Below are positions 43,163 through 51,260 of a stretch of DNA of 64,000 bases, piece after piece (position 1 is the first letter of the stretch; each line of letters starts with the position of its first letter). Under the pieces are notes generated by a model. The model was given only the letters and a program-made list of their open reading frames with translations. It ran no database searches and had not been told where the DNA came from. The stretch is taken from NCBI RefSeq assembly GCF_003024715.1, contig NZ_PYLO01000003.1, positions 248,001-312,000 on the forward strand, written 5' to 3'. The DNA comes from Clostridium fessum (lineage in GTDB: Bacteria > Bacillota > Clostridia > Lachnospirales > Lachnospiraceae). The translations under genes and the position numbers were made by a program.

Positions 43163-43180
43163 CCCTTTGTACACCGTTGC
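43163..43180. repeat. Right end of the ICE (attR half-site)
   Basis: CCCTTTGTACACCGTTGC is the inverse of the left end at 17385. The GCAA at 43179-43182 is in direct orientation with GCAA at 17385-17388, so the strand exchange probably occurred within these bases. Beyond it the plus-strand prophage genes begin. Confidence 0.75.
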
Positions 43181-43196
43181 AAACGTTTGGATAGCT

Positions 43197-43226
43197 CTTG
43201 TGATCAGTCACAAGGGCTTTTCTTTT
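43197..43226 (+). terminator. Hairpin with T-run before the first prophage gene
   Basis: CTTGTGA (43197-43203) and TCACAAG (43208-43214) form a perfect stem with loop TCAG, followed by GGCTTTTCTTTT. It lies 60 bp before the sigma-like gene and could attenuate it or end an upstream transcript that existed before the ICE inserted. Confidence 0.65.
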
Positions 43227-43274
43227 CCGTCCTGTGACTGTCGCAAATACAAGCCAATCATAGGAGGAAAATTT

Positions 43275-43781
43275 ATGGCAAATCATGAAAATCTCAGTAC
43301 ACCATTCATCTATCTTCGCTCTACAGGAGAAAAGATCTCTGTCACAAAGGAACAGCACGACTCCTTCTATAAGGAAGCCGACCGCATTCGCCACAAGGAG
43401 CAGAACCACGGCAGGTGCATGTGCCCATATCGCTTCATATGGAGATGCGATGGCGACTGCCTTGACTGTGAATATCACGCAGCTGGAGACCTCACCTCTC
43501 TGGATCAGCCTCTCTCAGATGGCAATGGCACCCTCGGTGACTATATGCCCGACCGTAGCAAGTCTATGGAAGAAATCATCTCCGACCGTATGCTGTTGGA
43601 GCAGCTTTTTGCCAGACTGCGTGAGCTCGATCCGGATGCTGATACCATCATTCAGTGCTGGCTTGATGATTACAAGATCTCAGATCGTGCAATCGCCGAG
43701 AAGCTCGGTCGTCCTCAGCGTACCTTCGCTGATCAGATGAAGAAGATCCGCACGGAGCTCCGTAAAATCCGTGGCTATTAA
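43275..43781 (+). CDS. Sigma-70 region-4-like regulator of the prophage
   Basis: A 168-residue protein from the ATG at 43275, preceded by AGGAGG. The N-terminal part has a small Cys-rich patch (CMCPYRFIWRCDGDCLDCEY). The C-terminal part (LLEQLFARLRELDPDADTII, KISDRAIAEKLGRPQRTFAD) is a sigma region-4 helix-turn-helix. The protein recurs at the start of Lachnospiraceae mobile elements, probably as transcription activator. A terminator follows at 43809-43850. Its promoter region has been brought next to the ICE end. Confidence 0.82.
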   Translation: MANHENLSTPFIYLRSTGEKISVTKEQHDSFYKEADRIRHKEQNHGRCMCPYRFIWRCDGDCLDCEYHAAGDLTSLDQPLSDGNGTLGDYMPDRSKSMEEIISDRMLLEQLFARLRELDPDADTIIQCWLDDYKISDRAIAEKLGRPQRTFADQMKKIRTELRKIRGY

Positions 43782-43808
43782 TCCTACATATCATATGTAG
43801 CAATTCAT

Positions 43809-43850
43809 CCCTCTGGCATCCATCAACCGATGCCCAGAGGGTTTTTATAT
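43809..43850 (+). terminator. Terminator after the sigma-like gene
   Basis: CCCTCTGGCATC (43809-43820) pairs with GATGCCCAGAGGG (43829-43841) and is followed by TTTTTATATTTTTT. Confidence 0.85.
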
Positions 43851-43952
43851 TTTTTCAACTTTTCTCCGCTCAAATCCGCCACTCATCTCCAGTGGAAGGT
43901 GTAAGGCACGAAACAACAAGCCTTAACCATCACAGAAACGGAGGTGAAGCAC

Positions 43953-44162
43953 ATGAAGAAGTCCTACTTCGATTCCGGCGGTAACGACACGGAGCTGATT
44001 GCAGTACTGAATGCAATCTCCCACGTATCCGCAAGAATGGCGAGAAACATGACAATCCTCGCACAGCAAAGACAATCAGAGAAAGGAGATCGTCGCTATG
44101 AGCAAAATGAGCGATATGGCTATGACCATCGAAGAGCTGCGCAGTGCAGCCGCTGCTATTAA
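43953..44162 (+). CDS. Small early phage protein
   Basis: A 69-residue protein from the ATG at 43953, eight bases after GGAGG. It starts MKKSYFDSGGNDTELIAVLN and contains HVSARMARNMTILAQQR, a short amphipathic helix. The last 22 codons overlap the next gene in another frame. I cannot assign a function; similar short proteins open the early operon of related phages. Confidence 0.65.
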   Translation: MKKSYFDSGGNDTELIAVLNAISHVSARMARNMTILAQQRQSEKGDRRYEQNERYGYDHRRAAQCSRCY

Positions 44163-44427
44163 CGAAGCAGCCAACTGGTTAGCAGCACAGTTTGGTGGCA
44201 CTGCTGATGAAGCACCTGCCAAAGAGCCTGCTGCCAAGGAAGAAAAGAAACCGGATCTGAAGCTTGAGGATGTACGAGCTGTCTTAGCAGAAAAGTCCCG
44301 TGCCGGGCATACCGCTGCTATCCGTACATTACTTCAGAAGTATGGTGCTTCCAAGCTATCTGCTGTTGATCCGAAGCACTATGAAGCCTTGTTAAAGGAT
44401 GCGGAGGTACTTGACGATGCCACCTAA
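44098..44427 (+). CDS. Early phage protein of unknown function
   Basis: A 109-residue protein with AAAGGAG before the ATG at 44098. It has an Ala/Glu-rich N-terminal helix (SAAAAINEAANWLAAQFGG), a Pro/Lys linker and a compact C-terminal part DVRAVLAEKSRAGHTAAIRT then LLQKYGASKLSAVDPKHYEA. That part resembles domains that regulate or accompany phage replication proteins. It overlaps the next gene by 11 bp. Confidence 0.7.
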   Translation: MSKMSDMAMTIEELRSAAAAINEAANWLAAQFGGTADEAPAKEPAAKEEKKPDLKLEDVRAVLAEKSRAGHTAAIRTLLQKYGASKLSAVDPKHYEALLKDAEVLDDAT

Positions 44428-45547
44428 AGGACATGCTATCTTATCCGCTTCCTCTTCGGACCGCTGGCTCCATTGCCCGCCTTCTGCAAGGCTCTGCGAG
44501 ACCTACGAAGATAAAGGTAGCGATTATGCTGCGGAAGGCACCGATGCCCACGAACTTTGTGAGTACAAGCTAAAGAGGGCCCTGGGGATGGATGCCAGTG
44601 ATCCAACAGAAAACCTCACCTGGTACAACGAGGAAATGGAGGACTGTGCCAATGGCTATGCCGCCTACATCCTTGAAATGGTAGAGGCCGCCAAGGAAAG
44701 CTGCGCTGACCCGAAGGTACTGATTGAACAGCGTGTAGATTTCTCTCGCTGGGTAGAACAGGGCTTCGGAACCGCCGACTGCATCATCATTGCAGATGGC
44801 ACCTTGAGAATATGCGATTACAAGCACGGTCTTGGAGTCCTCGTAGATGCGACCGATAATCCGCAAATGAAGTGCTACGCGCTCGGGGCCCTGGAGCTCT
44901 TTGATGACATCTACGACATTGATAATGTCAGCATGACCATCTACCAGCCAAGGCGTCAGAACATCTCCACCTTTGAGATTTCCAAGGACGAGCTGTACAA
45001 GTGGGCAGATGAGGTGTTGAAGCCGACCGCTGATCTTGCCTTTGCAGGAGATGGGAACTTCCTCTGCGGCGAATGGTGTGGTTTCTGCAAGGCCAAGCAC
45101 GAATGCCGTGCCAGAGCCGAGGCCAATCTCACACTGGCTCAGTACGATTTCAAGCTTCCACCTCTTTTAGAAGATTCGGAGATTGAATATATCCTCTCCC
45201 GCGCAGATGAGCTGGTTGCCTGGGCATCCGATATCAAGGAATATGCTCTGCAGCAAGCCATCAGCGGTAAGGAATGGAACGGCTGGAAGTTAGTCGAAGG
45301 AAGATCCAACCGCAAGTATTCCAATGAGGAAGCGGTCATCCAGGCAGTTACGGATGCCGGATTTGATCCATATGAAAAGAAGCTCCTTGGCATCACGGCC
45401 ATGCAGAAGCGTCTTGGCAAATCCAGATTCGATGAGCTGCTTACCGCCTATATCGAAAAGCCCCAAGGTAAACCGACGCTCGTGCCGGAGAGCGATAAAC
45501 GTCCGGCAATGAACAATGCAAGAACTGATTTTATGGAGGAAAATTAA
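44417..45547 (+). CDS. DUF2800 RecB/Cas4-like nuclease
   Basis: A 376-residue protein from the ATG at 44417. Opening SASSSDRWLHCPPSARLCET and EGTDAHELCEYKLKRALG are the DUF2800 hallmark. VDFSRWVEQGFGTADCIIIA then LRICDYKHGLGVLVDA carry the Asp and Asp-x-Lys of a PD-(D/E)XK nuclease. Four Cys in CGEWCGFCKAKHEC with the early Cys could hold an iron-sulphur cluster as in Cas4. It probably processes phage DNA ends during replication or recombination. It is directly followed by the ssDNA-binding gene, the usual pairing. Confidence 0.87.
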   Translation: MPPKGHAILSASSSDRWLHCPPSARLCETYEDKGSDYAAEGTDAHELCEYKLKRALGMDASDPTENLTWYNEEMEDCANGYAAYILEMVEAAKESCADPKVLIEQRVDFSRWVEQGFGTADCIIIADGTLRICDYKHGLGVLVDATDNPQMKCYALGALELFDDIYDIDNVSMTIYQPRRQNISTFEISKDELYKWADEVLKPTADLAFAGDGNFLCGEWCGFCKAKHECRARAEANLTLAQYDFKLPPLLEDSEIEYILSRADELVAWASDIKEYALQQAISGKEWNGWKLVEGRSNRKYSNEEAVIQAVTDAGFDPYEKKLLGITAMQKRLGKSRFDELLTAYIEKPQGKPTLVPESDKRPAMNNARTDFMEEN

Positions 45548-46120
45548 ATGAACAAGAATGTAAAAATCAACAATCCTATGAAGGTAATCACTGGTCCTGA
45601 CACTCGTTGGTCTTATGCGAACGTCTGGGAGCCGAAATCCATCAATGGAGGTACTCCGAAGTACAGCGTGTCTCTGATCATCCCGAAGTCTGATACCAAG
45701 ACCATCGCCAAGATTGAAGCTGCTATCGAGGCCGCTTACAAGGAGGGCGAGGCCAAGCTCAAAGGCAACGGCAAGTCTGTACCTGCCCTCTCTGTCATCA
45801 AGACGCCGCTTCGTGATGGCGACATGGAGCGTCCGGACGATCCGGCCTACGCCAATGCTTATTTCGTAAATGCCAATGCAACCTCTGCTCCTGGCATCGT
45901 GGATGCAGATCGCAATCCAATTCTTACTCGCTCCGAGGTTTACTCCGGTGTGTATGGTCGCGCCAGCATCAGCTTCTATGCATTCAACAGCTCCGGTAAC
46001 AAGGGTATCGCCTGTGGACTTAACAATCTGCAGAAGATTCGTGACGGTGAGCCTCTTGGTGGCAAGGCATCTGCTGAGTCTGATTTCGCATCTGATGAAG
46101 AGGACGATTTCCTGGATTAA
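45548..46120 (+). CDS. DUF2815 single-strand DNA-binding protein
   Basis: A 190-residue protein starting at the ATG immediately after the previous stop, with GGAGG just upstream. KNVKINNPMKVITGPDTRWS then YANVWEPKSINGGTPKYSVS and LIIPKSDTKTIAKIEAAIEA match DUF2815, OB-fold ssDNA-binding proteins of phages. The acidic tip (SDEEDDFLD) resembles the C-terminus of SSB. A terminator-like hairpin lies just after it. Confidence 0.88.
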   Translation: MNKNVKINNPMKVITGPDTRWSYANVWEPKSINGGTPKYSVSLIIPKSDTKTIAKIEAAIEAAYKEGEAKLKGNGKSVPALSVIKTPLRDGDMERPDDPAYANAYFVNANATSAPGIVDADRNPILTRSEVYSGVYGRASISFYAFNSSGNKGIACGLNNLQKIRDGEPLGGKASAESDFASDEEDDFLD

Positions 46121-46140
46121 GCTCATCAAAATAAATCCGA

Positions 46141-46172
46141 GGTGGTGGTGGGAGCAATCTCACCACCTTTTT
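46141..46172 (+). terminator. Hairpin with T-run between ssDNA-binding and polymerase genes
   Basis: GGTGGTG (46144-46150) pairs with CACCACC (46161-46167), followed by TTTTT. It ends 18 bp before the polymerase start and may lower polymerase expression. Confidence 0.65.
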
Positions 46173-46189
46173 GGTAGAAAGGACAATCT

Positions 46190-48130
46190 ATGAAAACCTT
46201 ATCGATTGATATTGAGACCTACAGCGATGTGCCGCTTCCGAAAACCGGCGTGTATCGATACTGCGAGTCTCCTGATTTTGAAATATTGCTCTTTGGCTAT
46301 AGTGTCGACTCCGGCCCTGTTCAGGTGGTGGACCTTGCGTGTGGCGAGAAGATACCAGCGGAGATTATTGTTGCACTTGAAGATGAATCTGTCATCAAAT
46401 GGGCCTTCAATGCATCCTTCGAACGTATCTGTCTTTCCCGGTTCCTAGGCTATCCAACTGGTGAATATCTTGATCCGGAAAGCTGGCGCTGCTCCATGAT
46501 CTGGGCAGCAACCATGGGCTTACCGCTTTCCCTGGAAGGCGTCGGTACCGTGCTGGGACTGGAGAAGCAGAAACTCACAGAAGGCAAGGACCTCATCAAA
46601 TATTTCTGCCAGCCCTGTGCTGCTACAAAATCCAATGGTGGCAGGACGAGAAATCGCCCTTTTCATGCGCCAGAGAAATGGGAAGCCTTCAAGCGCTATA
46701 ACATCCGTGATGTGGAAACCGAAATGGGCATCCAGCATAAGCTTCGCAAATTCCCTGTACCTGAATCAGTCTGGGAGGAGTATCACATTGACCAGGAAAT
46801 CAATGATCGTGGTGTCCGTTTGGATATGGAGCTTGTACAGCAGGCCATCGCAATGGATGCTCGCTCCCGTGAAGAGCTGACTGCTGCCATCAAGGACATC
46901 ACGAAGCTGGAAAACCCGAACTCTGTGCTGCAGATGAAGCAGTGGCTCTCTGCCAATGGTGTAGAAACCGACAGCCTTGATAAAAAAGCGGTGGCCAAGC
47001 TCCTAAAGAACGCTCCTGACAAGCTTGCCTCTGTTCTCATTCTTCGTCAGCAGCTTGCCAAATCCTCAGTACGTAAATATCAGGCGATGGAAAAGACGGT
47101 TTGTGCCGATGGCCGAGCCCGTGGCATGTTTCAGTTTTATGGAGCCAATCGTACCGGTCGCTTTTCCGGTCGAAACATTCAATTACAAAATCTCCCTCAG
47201 AATCATCTACCAGACCTTGCTGATGCTCGCGCATTGGTACGCTCCGGAGACTTTGATGCAGTCTCTCTTTTGTATGAAGATGTGCCGGATGCCCTATCGC
47301 AGCTGATCCGAACTGCATTCATTCCACGTGAGGGCACACAGTTTCTGGTTGCAGACTTTTCCGCCATCGAAGCCCGCGTCATCGCCTGGTTTGCTGGGGA
47401 AGAATGGCGACAGAAGGTATTTGCTAAGGGTGGGGATATCTACTGTGCTTCTGCCAGCCAGATGTTCAAGGTCCCTGTGGAAAAACACGGCATCAATGGA
47501 CATTTGCGTCAAAAGGGTAAAATCGCAGAGCTGGCGCTTGGCTATGGCGGCTCCATCGGTGCGCTGAAGGCGATGGGTGCTATCGATATGGGTCTAACTG
47601 AAGATGAACTTCCTACCCTTGTAGATGCCTGGCGTCAGTCAAACCCACACATTGTGCGATTCTGGTGGGCTGTAGATCATGCTGTCACAGAAGCCGTGAA
47701 ATATAAGCACACGACAACCGGATACGGTCTTACCTTCTCCTGCCGCAGTGGCATGCTTTTTATCACGCTTCCTTCCGGCAGAAACCTGGCCTATGTGAAG
47801 CCGAAGCTCGGTACGAACAAGTTCGGCGGCACCTGCATCACCTATGAAGGCATCGGCCCAACCAAGAAATGGGAACGTCTTGATTCCTACGGACCAAAGT
47901 TTGTGGAAAATATTGTCCAGGCCACCTCCCGTGATATTCTCCTCTATGCCATGAGAACCCTCCGCAACTGCTCCATCGTTATGCATATCCATGATGAAGT
48001 AGTCATCGAAGCGGATCCCCGCATGTCCTTGGATGCCGTCTGTGAACAGATGGGCCGCACACCTTCATGGGCGAAGGGACTTCTCCTTCGTGCAGATGGC
48101 TATGCTACCCCTTTTTACAAAAAAGATTAA
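46190..48130 (+). CDS. Family A DNA polymerase with 3'-5' exonuclease domain
   Basis: A 646-residue protein with AAAGGAC before the ATG. The exonuclease domain starts LSIDIETYSDVPLPKTGVYR (DxE near residue 6) and continues with FNASFERICL. The polymerase shows motif A QFLVADFSAIEARVIAWFAG (about 389), motif B KIAELALGYGGSIGALKAMG and motif C VMHIHDEVVIEA (about 600). It lacks the 5'-3' nuclease of Pol I, as usual for phage polymerases. It copies the phage genome together with the primase-helicase downstream. Confidence 0.95.
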   Translation: MKTLSIDIETYSDVPLPKTGVYRYCESPDFEILLFGYSVDSGPVQVVDLACGEKIPAEIIVALEDESVIKWAFNASFERICLSRFLGYPTGEYLDPESWRCSMIWAATMGLPLSLEGVGTVLGLEKQKLTEGKDLIKYFCQPCAATKSNGGRTRNRPFHAPEKWEAFKRYNIRDVETEMGIQHKLRKFPVPESVWEEYHIDQEINDRGVRLDMELVQQAIAMDARSREELTAAIKDITKLENPNSVLQMKQWLSANGVETDSLDKKAVAKLLKNAPDKLASVLILRQQLAKSSVRKYQAMEKTVCADGRARGMFQFYGANRTGRFSGRNIQLQNLPQNHLPDLADARALVRSGDFDAVSLLYEDVPDALSQLIRTAFIPREGTQFLVADFSAIEARVIAWFAGEEWRQKVFAKGGDIYCASASQMFKVPVEKHGINGHLRQKGKIAELALGYGGSIGALKAMGAIDMGLTEDELPTLVDAWRQSNPHIVRFWWAVDHAVTEAVKYKHTTTGYGLTFSCRSGMLFITLPSGRNLAYVKPKLGTNKFGGTCITYEGIGPTKKWERLDSYGPKFVENIVQATSRDILLYAMRTLRNCSIVMHIHDEVVIEADPRMSLDAVCEQMGRTPSWAKGLLLRADGYATPFYKKD

Positions 48131-48232
48131 AAAGATCCGCTCAACTCAGGCGTTCATCTCCAGTGAAAACTAGAGGTGGACGCTTTCTTAGCATCTGCCT
48201 GAATACAGAAGAATGTCAGGAGGCTTAAAGCT

Positions 48233-48565
48233 ATGTATGAAATCAAAGAAAACAGACGCAGATTGAAGGATGGAACAGAAATCTCTACCTACACCCGTGA
48301 TGTTGTGAGCTGCAACATTCTTGAAGTGGAAGCTGGTACCACAGGCTATAGGGGTGGCGACACTGGTCACGGCGGACGCACCTATTTTCGCATCAAGGAT
48401 GCGGCCTGCACCGATATGGATGTCCATGTTATGCGAGATCGCTTTGGTGATGCAGAAGGCTTCGAGGTCATGCTGGGTGGTGATTGTGAGCTTGAAACCA
48501 TGATCCGCGCGCTCAAATTCATCACAAAGGTTCTAGAGGAAGAAGCTCAGGAGGTGTACGACTGA
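48233..48565 (+). CDS. Phage protein of unknown function
   Basis: A 110-residue protein with CAGGAGG before the ATG at 48233. DGTEISTYTRDVVSCNILEV, EAGTTGYRGGDTGHGGRTYF and GFEVMLGGDCELETMIRALK suggest a small beta-rich fold. I do not recognise a family. Its stop shares one base with the next start, so the two are coupled. The leader at 48131-48232 shares CCGCTCAA and TCATCTCCAGTG with the leader of the early operon near 43866-43899. Confidence 0.7.
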   Translation: MYEIKENRRRLKDGTEISTYTRDVVSCNILEVEAGTTGYRGGDTGHGGRTYFRIKDAACTDMDVHVMRDRFGDAEGFEVMLGGDCELETMIRALKFITKVLEEEAQEVYD

Positions 48566-50838
48566 TGTTTACCATTTACAGCGCGGACGTTACCGGCAAT
48601 CCCGGTAACTGCTCCTACCCTCATAAACACATCATCCTGGATGAAGATAGCCTGAAGACCGCCGTCAGTCATGACTATGTGTGCGCAGAATATAAGAACA
48701 GCTATCGTAATGGCGACAACTTCATCGGCAGTGACTGTCTTCCAGTTGACTGTGATAATGATCATTCTGAGAATCCGGAAGACTGGATCACTCCAGAAGA
48801 TGTCTTGCAGGCCTTTCCAGGTGTGACCTTCGCAGTCCATTACAGCCGCTTCAATAACAGAGTAAAAAACGGTAAGCCCGCAAGGCCCAAGTTTCACATT
48901 CTCTTTCCGATTGATTATGTGACAGACGCTGCCTTTTACAGCAACATGAAAAAGCTAGTCAATTCCATCTTTCCCTATTTCGATACGAAGGCCCTGGATG
49001 CAGCTCGCTTCTTCTTTGGCACTACTGCTGCGGAGGTTGCTTTATATCCGGGACGCATGAATCTAACTGAATATCTCAATGAGGATATTTTCGATGAGGA
49101 TATGCCGGAAGGTCAATATGATGGCGCAACGATTCCCGAAGGCAGTCGTAATGCAACCATGTCTCGTTTTGCCGGAAAGGTCATCAAGAAATATGGTGAC
49201 GGTGACACGGCTTATCAGGCATTTCTGGAAGAAGCAGATAAATGCGATCCGCCACTGGATGCCGCTGAACTTGCCACCATCTGGCACAGTGCCCAGCGCT
49301 TCTATGCACGTGTTCAGCAGCAGGAGGGCTATGTTGCACCGGAGCTCTACAACGATCCTTCCTGTTATAAACCAGAGGATTACTCCGATGTAGGGCAGGC
49401 CGAAGTATTGGCGAAGTACTTCTCAAACGAGCTCCGCTATTCTCCTGCTACCCACTTTATCCGCTACTCTGACCACTACTGGCAGGAATCAGAGCCGGGG
49501 GCTCAGGCCGTGGCTCATGAGCTTACCCGCAGACAGCTGAAGGAAGCAAATCGAGACCTCATGGAATCACTGGATAAGATGAAGAATTGCGGTGCCCAAA
49601 ATATCCTCGACAGCACATCAAAGGCCAAGGCAGAACAGCTTATGAACGATCAGCAACTGGAGGTCTATCGTGAACTTTTGGCGGCCAAGGCTTATCAAAC
49701 ATTTGCCATCAAGCGCCGTGATTCAAAGAATGTGACTTCTACTTTGAAGGAATCCCATCCGATGCTGGAGATTTCTCCCCGTGACCTGGACGCAGACTGC
49801 TTTGCGCTCTGTACCCCAGAGGCAACCTTTGATCTTCGTCAGGGTATGTCCGGAGCCAGGGAGCATTCGCCGGAGGACTTTATCACCAAGATTACCAGCG
49901 TTTCACCAAACCAGAAAGGCATGCAGATTTGGCTGGACAGCTTAAATCTCATCTTCCAGCACAATCAGGAGCTCATCGATTACGTCCAGATGATCTGTGG
50001 GCTTGCTGCAATCGGTAAGGTTTACGTGGAGGCGCTGATCATCGCCTATGGTGATGGCCGCAACGGTAAGTCTACCTTCTGGAATGCCATCTCCCGCGTG
50101 CTGGGCCTTTACTCCGGGAACATTTCTGCGGATACCCTGACCGTAGGTTGTCGCAGAAACATCAAACCGGAAATGGCAGAGGTCAAGGGTAAGCGACTTC
50201 TCATTGCTGCCGAGATGCAGGAAGGTGCAAGGCTCAATGATTCTACCGTCAAGCAGCTCTGCTCTACCGATGATGTCTTTGCTGAGAAAAAGTACAAGGA
50301 TCCTTTTTCCTTCAAGCCCTGCCACACACTGGTGCTGTATACCAACCACCTGCCTCGCGTCAGTGCCTCTGATGATGGTATCTGGAGGCGACTGATCGTT
50401 ATTCCTTTTAATGCCAAGATCACCGGAAGCAGCGACGTCAAGAATTACAGTGAGTATCTCTATGACAATGCTGGCGGCGCGATCCTCTCCTGGATCATCG
50501 AAGGCAGCAAGAAGGTTATCGATGCTGACTACCACATCCCGGTTCCGGTCTGCGTGCAGAATGCCATCGATGATTACCGCAGCCAGAATGACTGGTTCGG
50601 GCATTTCTTAGAAGATAAGTGCATCATAGGTGATGCGTATAAAGAAAACTCCTCTAACCTATATCAGGCCTACCGCAATCACTGCATCGATTGCAATGAG
50701 TATGTACGCTCCACAGCGGACTTCTACTTTGCTATGGAAAATGCCGGATACGAGCGTGTCACCTTGAGTCGAAAGCGCTATTTTAAGGGACTACGCCTGC
50801 GGACTGAGGACGATTTTGATGAGGAATTTTTAGACTGA
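48565..50838 (+). CDS. Phage primase-helicase (P4/VapE type)
   Basis: A 757-residue protein. The N-terminal 150 residues contain a primase-like core (IGSDCLPVDCDNDHSENPED and FAVHYSRFNNRVKNGKPARP with RPKFHILFPID). The C-terminal SF3 helicase has Walker A LIIAYGDGRNGKSTFWNAIS (about 500) and Walker B EVKGKRLLIAAEMQEG, then TLVLYTNHLPRVSASDDGIW. Such proteins unwind DNA at the origin and lay down primers. It follows the polymerase and precedes a nested palindrome that could be the origin. Confidence 0.9.
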   Translation: MFTIYSADVTGNPGNCSYPHKHIILDEDSLKTAVSHDYVCAEYKNSYRNGDNFIGSDCLPVDCDNDHSENPEDWITPEDVLQAFPGVTFAVHYSRFNNRVKNGKPARPKFHILFPIDYVTDAAFYSNMKKLVNSIFPYFDTKALDAARFFFGTTAAEVALYPGRMNLTEYLNEDIFDEDMPEGQYDGATIPEGSRNATMSRFAGKVIKKYGDGDTAYQAFLEEADKCDPPLDAAELATIWHSAQRFYARVQQQEGYVAPELYNDPSCYKPEDYSDVGQAEVLAKYFSNELRYSPATHFIRYSDHYWQESEPGAQAVAHELTRRQLKEANRDLMESLDKMKNCGAQNILDSTSKAKAEQLMNDQQLEVYRELLAAKAYQTFAIKRRDSKNVTSTLKESHPMLEISPRDLDADCFALCTPEATFDLRQGMSGAREHSPEDFITKITSVSPNQKGMQIWLDSLNLIFQHNQELIDYVQMICGLAAIGKVYVEALIIAYGDGRNGKSTFWNAISRVLGLYSGNISADTLTVGCRRNIKPEMAEVKGKRLLIAAEMQEGARLNDSTVKQLCSTDDVFAEKKYKDPFSFKPCHTLVLYTNHLPRVSASDDGIWRRLIVIPFNAKITGSSDVKNYSEYLYDNAGGAILSWIIEGSKKVIDADYHIPVPVCVQNAIDDYRSQNDWFGHFLEDKCIIGDAYKENSSNLYQAYRNHCIDCNEYVRSTADFYFAMENAGYERVTLSRKRYFKGLRLRTEDDFDEEFLD

Positions 50839-50855
50839 TTGAACCTAACGACAAT

Positions 50856-50938
50856 GTGTATCAATGTCTCTGTATAAACTTTTCTATAGGCTATAAAAAA
50901 TCATATATAGAAAAGTTATGTAAATACCATTGATACAC
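50856..50938. repeat. Nested inverted repeat after the primase gene
   Basis: Outer arms GTGTATCAATG (50856-50866) and CATTGATACAC (50928-50938) enclose inner arms AACTTTTCTATA (50877-50888) and TATAGAAAAGTT (50906-50917). The core is AT-rich. It fills the 140-bp gap before the VRR-NUC gene. It could be the phage replication origin, an operator or a bidirectional terminator. Confidence 0.75.
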
Positions 50939-50978
50939 CTTGCACATCAGAAAATTATTCACTGATTGGAGAATGACA

Positions 50979-51260
50979 ATGTTAGAAAAACAGATAGAAA
51001 ACAAGTTAACCCGGATGGTAAAGCAGCATGGAGGCATCGCTGTAAAATTCGTGTCTCCGAGCTTTGCGGGAATGCCGGACCGTCTCGTCTTATTACCTGA
51101 TGGGATCATCGCCTTCGTAGAGCTGAAGGCTCCTGGGAAAAAGCCTCGCCCGCTTCAGTTAGCCAGACACAGGCTGCTACGTTCACTTGGCTTTCAGGTC
51201 TATATGATTGATGGCGTGGAACAGATTGGAGGAATGCTTCATGAACTTCTCACCCCATAA
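50979..51260 (+). CDS. VRR-NUC domain nuclease
   Basis: A 93-residue protein from the ATG at 50979, preceded by TGGAGA; the longer frame begins in the palindrome. GGIAVKFVSPSFAGMPDRLV then LLPDGIIAFVELKAPGKKPR shows the PD...ExK of the VRR-NUC family (Asp near 35, Glu-x-Lys near 48), stand-alone Holliday-junction or flap nucleases of phages. It overlaps the helicase gene by 20 bp, the usual partner. Confidence 0.9.
   Translation: MLEKQIENKLTRMVKQHGGIAVKFVSPSFAGMPDRLVLLPDGIIAFVELKAPGKKPRPLQLARHRLLRSLGFQVYMIDGVEQIGGMLHELLTP

Larger units (their letters stand above)
17385..43180. mobile_element. Integrative and conjugative element, Tn1549-like, with serine recombinase
   Basis: The element is delimited by inverted terminal sequences: GCAACGGTGTACAAGGGG at 17385-17402 and its near inverse CCCTTTGTACACCGTTGC at 43163-43180. 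All genes inside lie on the minus strand and are GC-rich, unlike both flanks. The recombinase sits at the left end with its 3' end facing out, and ParB lies at the right end. It carries a relaxase, MobC, coupling protein, VirB4, VirB6, PrgI and NlpC/P60 hydrolase, so it looks able to transfer itself. No replication initiator and no ParA were found. Confidence 0.85.

Noticed and set aside
42981..43478. 165-codon minus-strand frame crossing the right ICE end
   Set aside because: It passes through two terminators, the att site and the opposite-strand sigma-like gene, and has no similarity I recognise.
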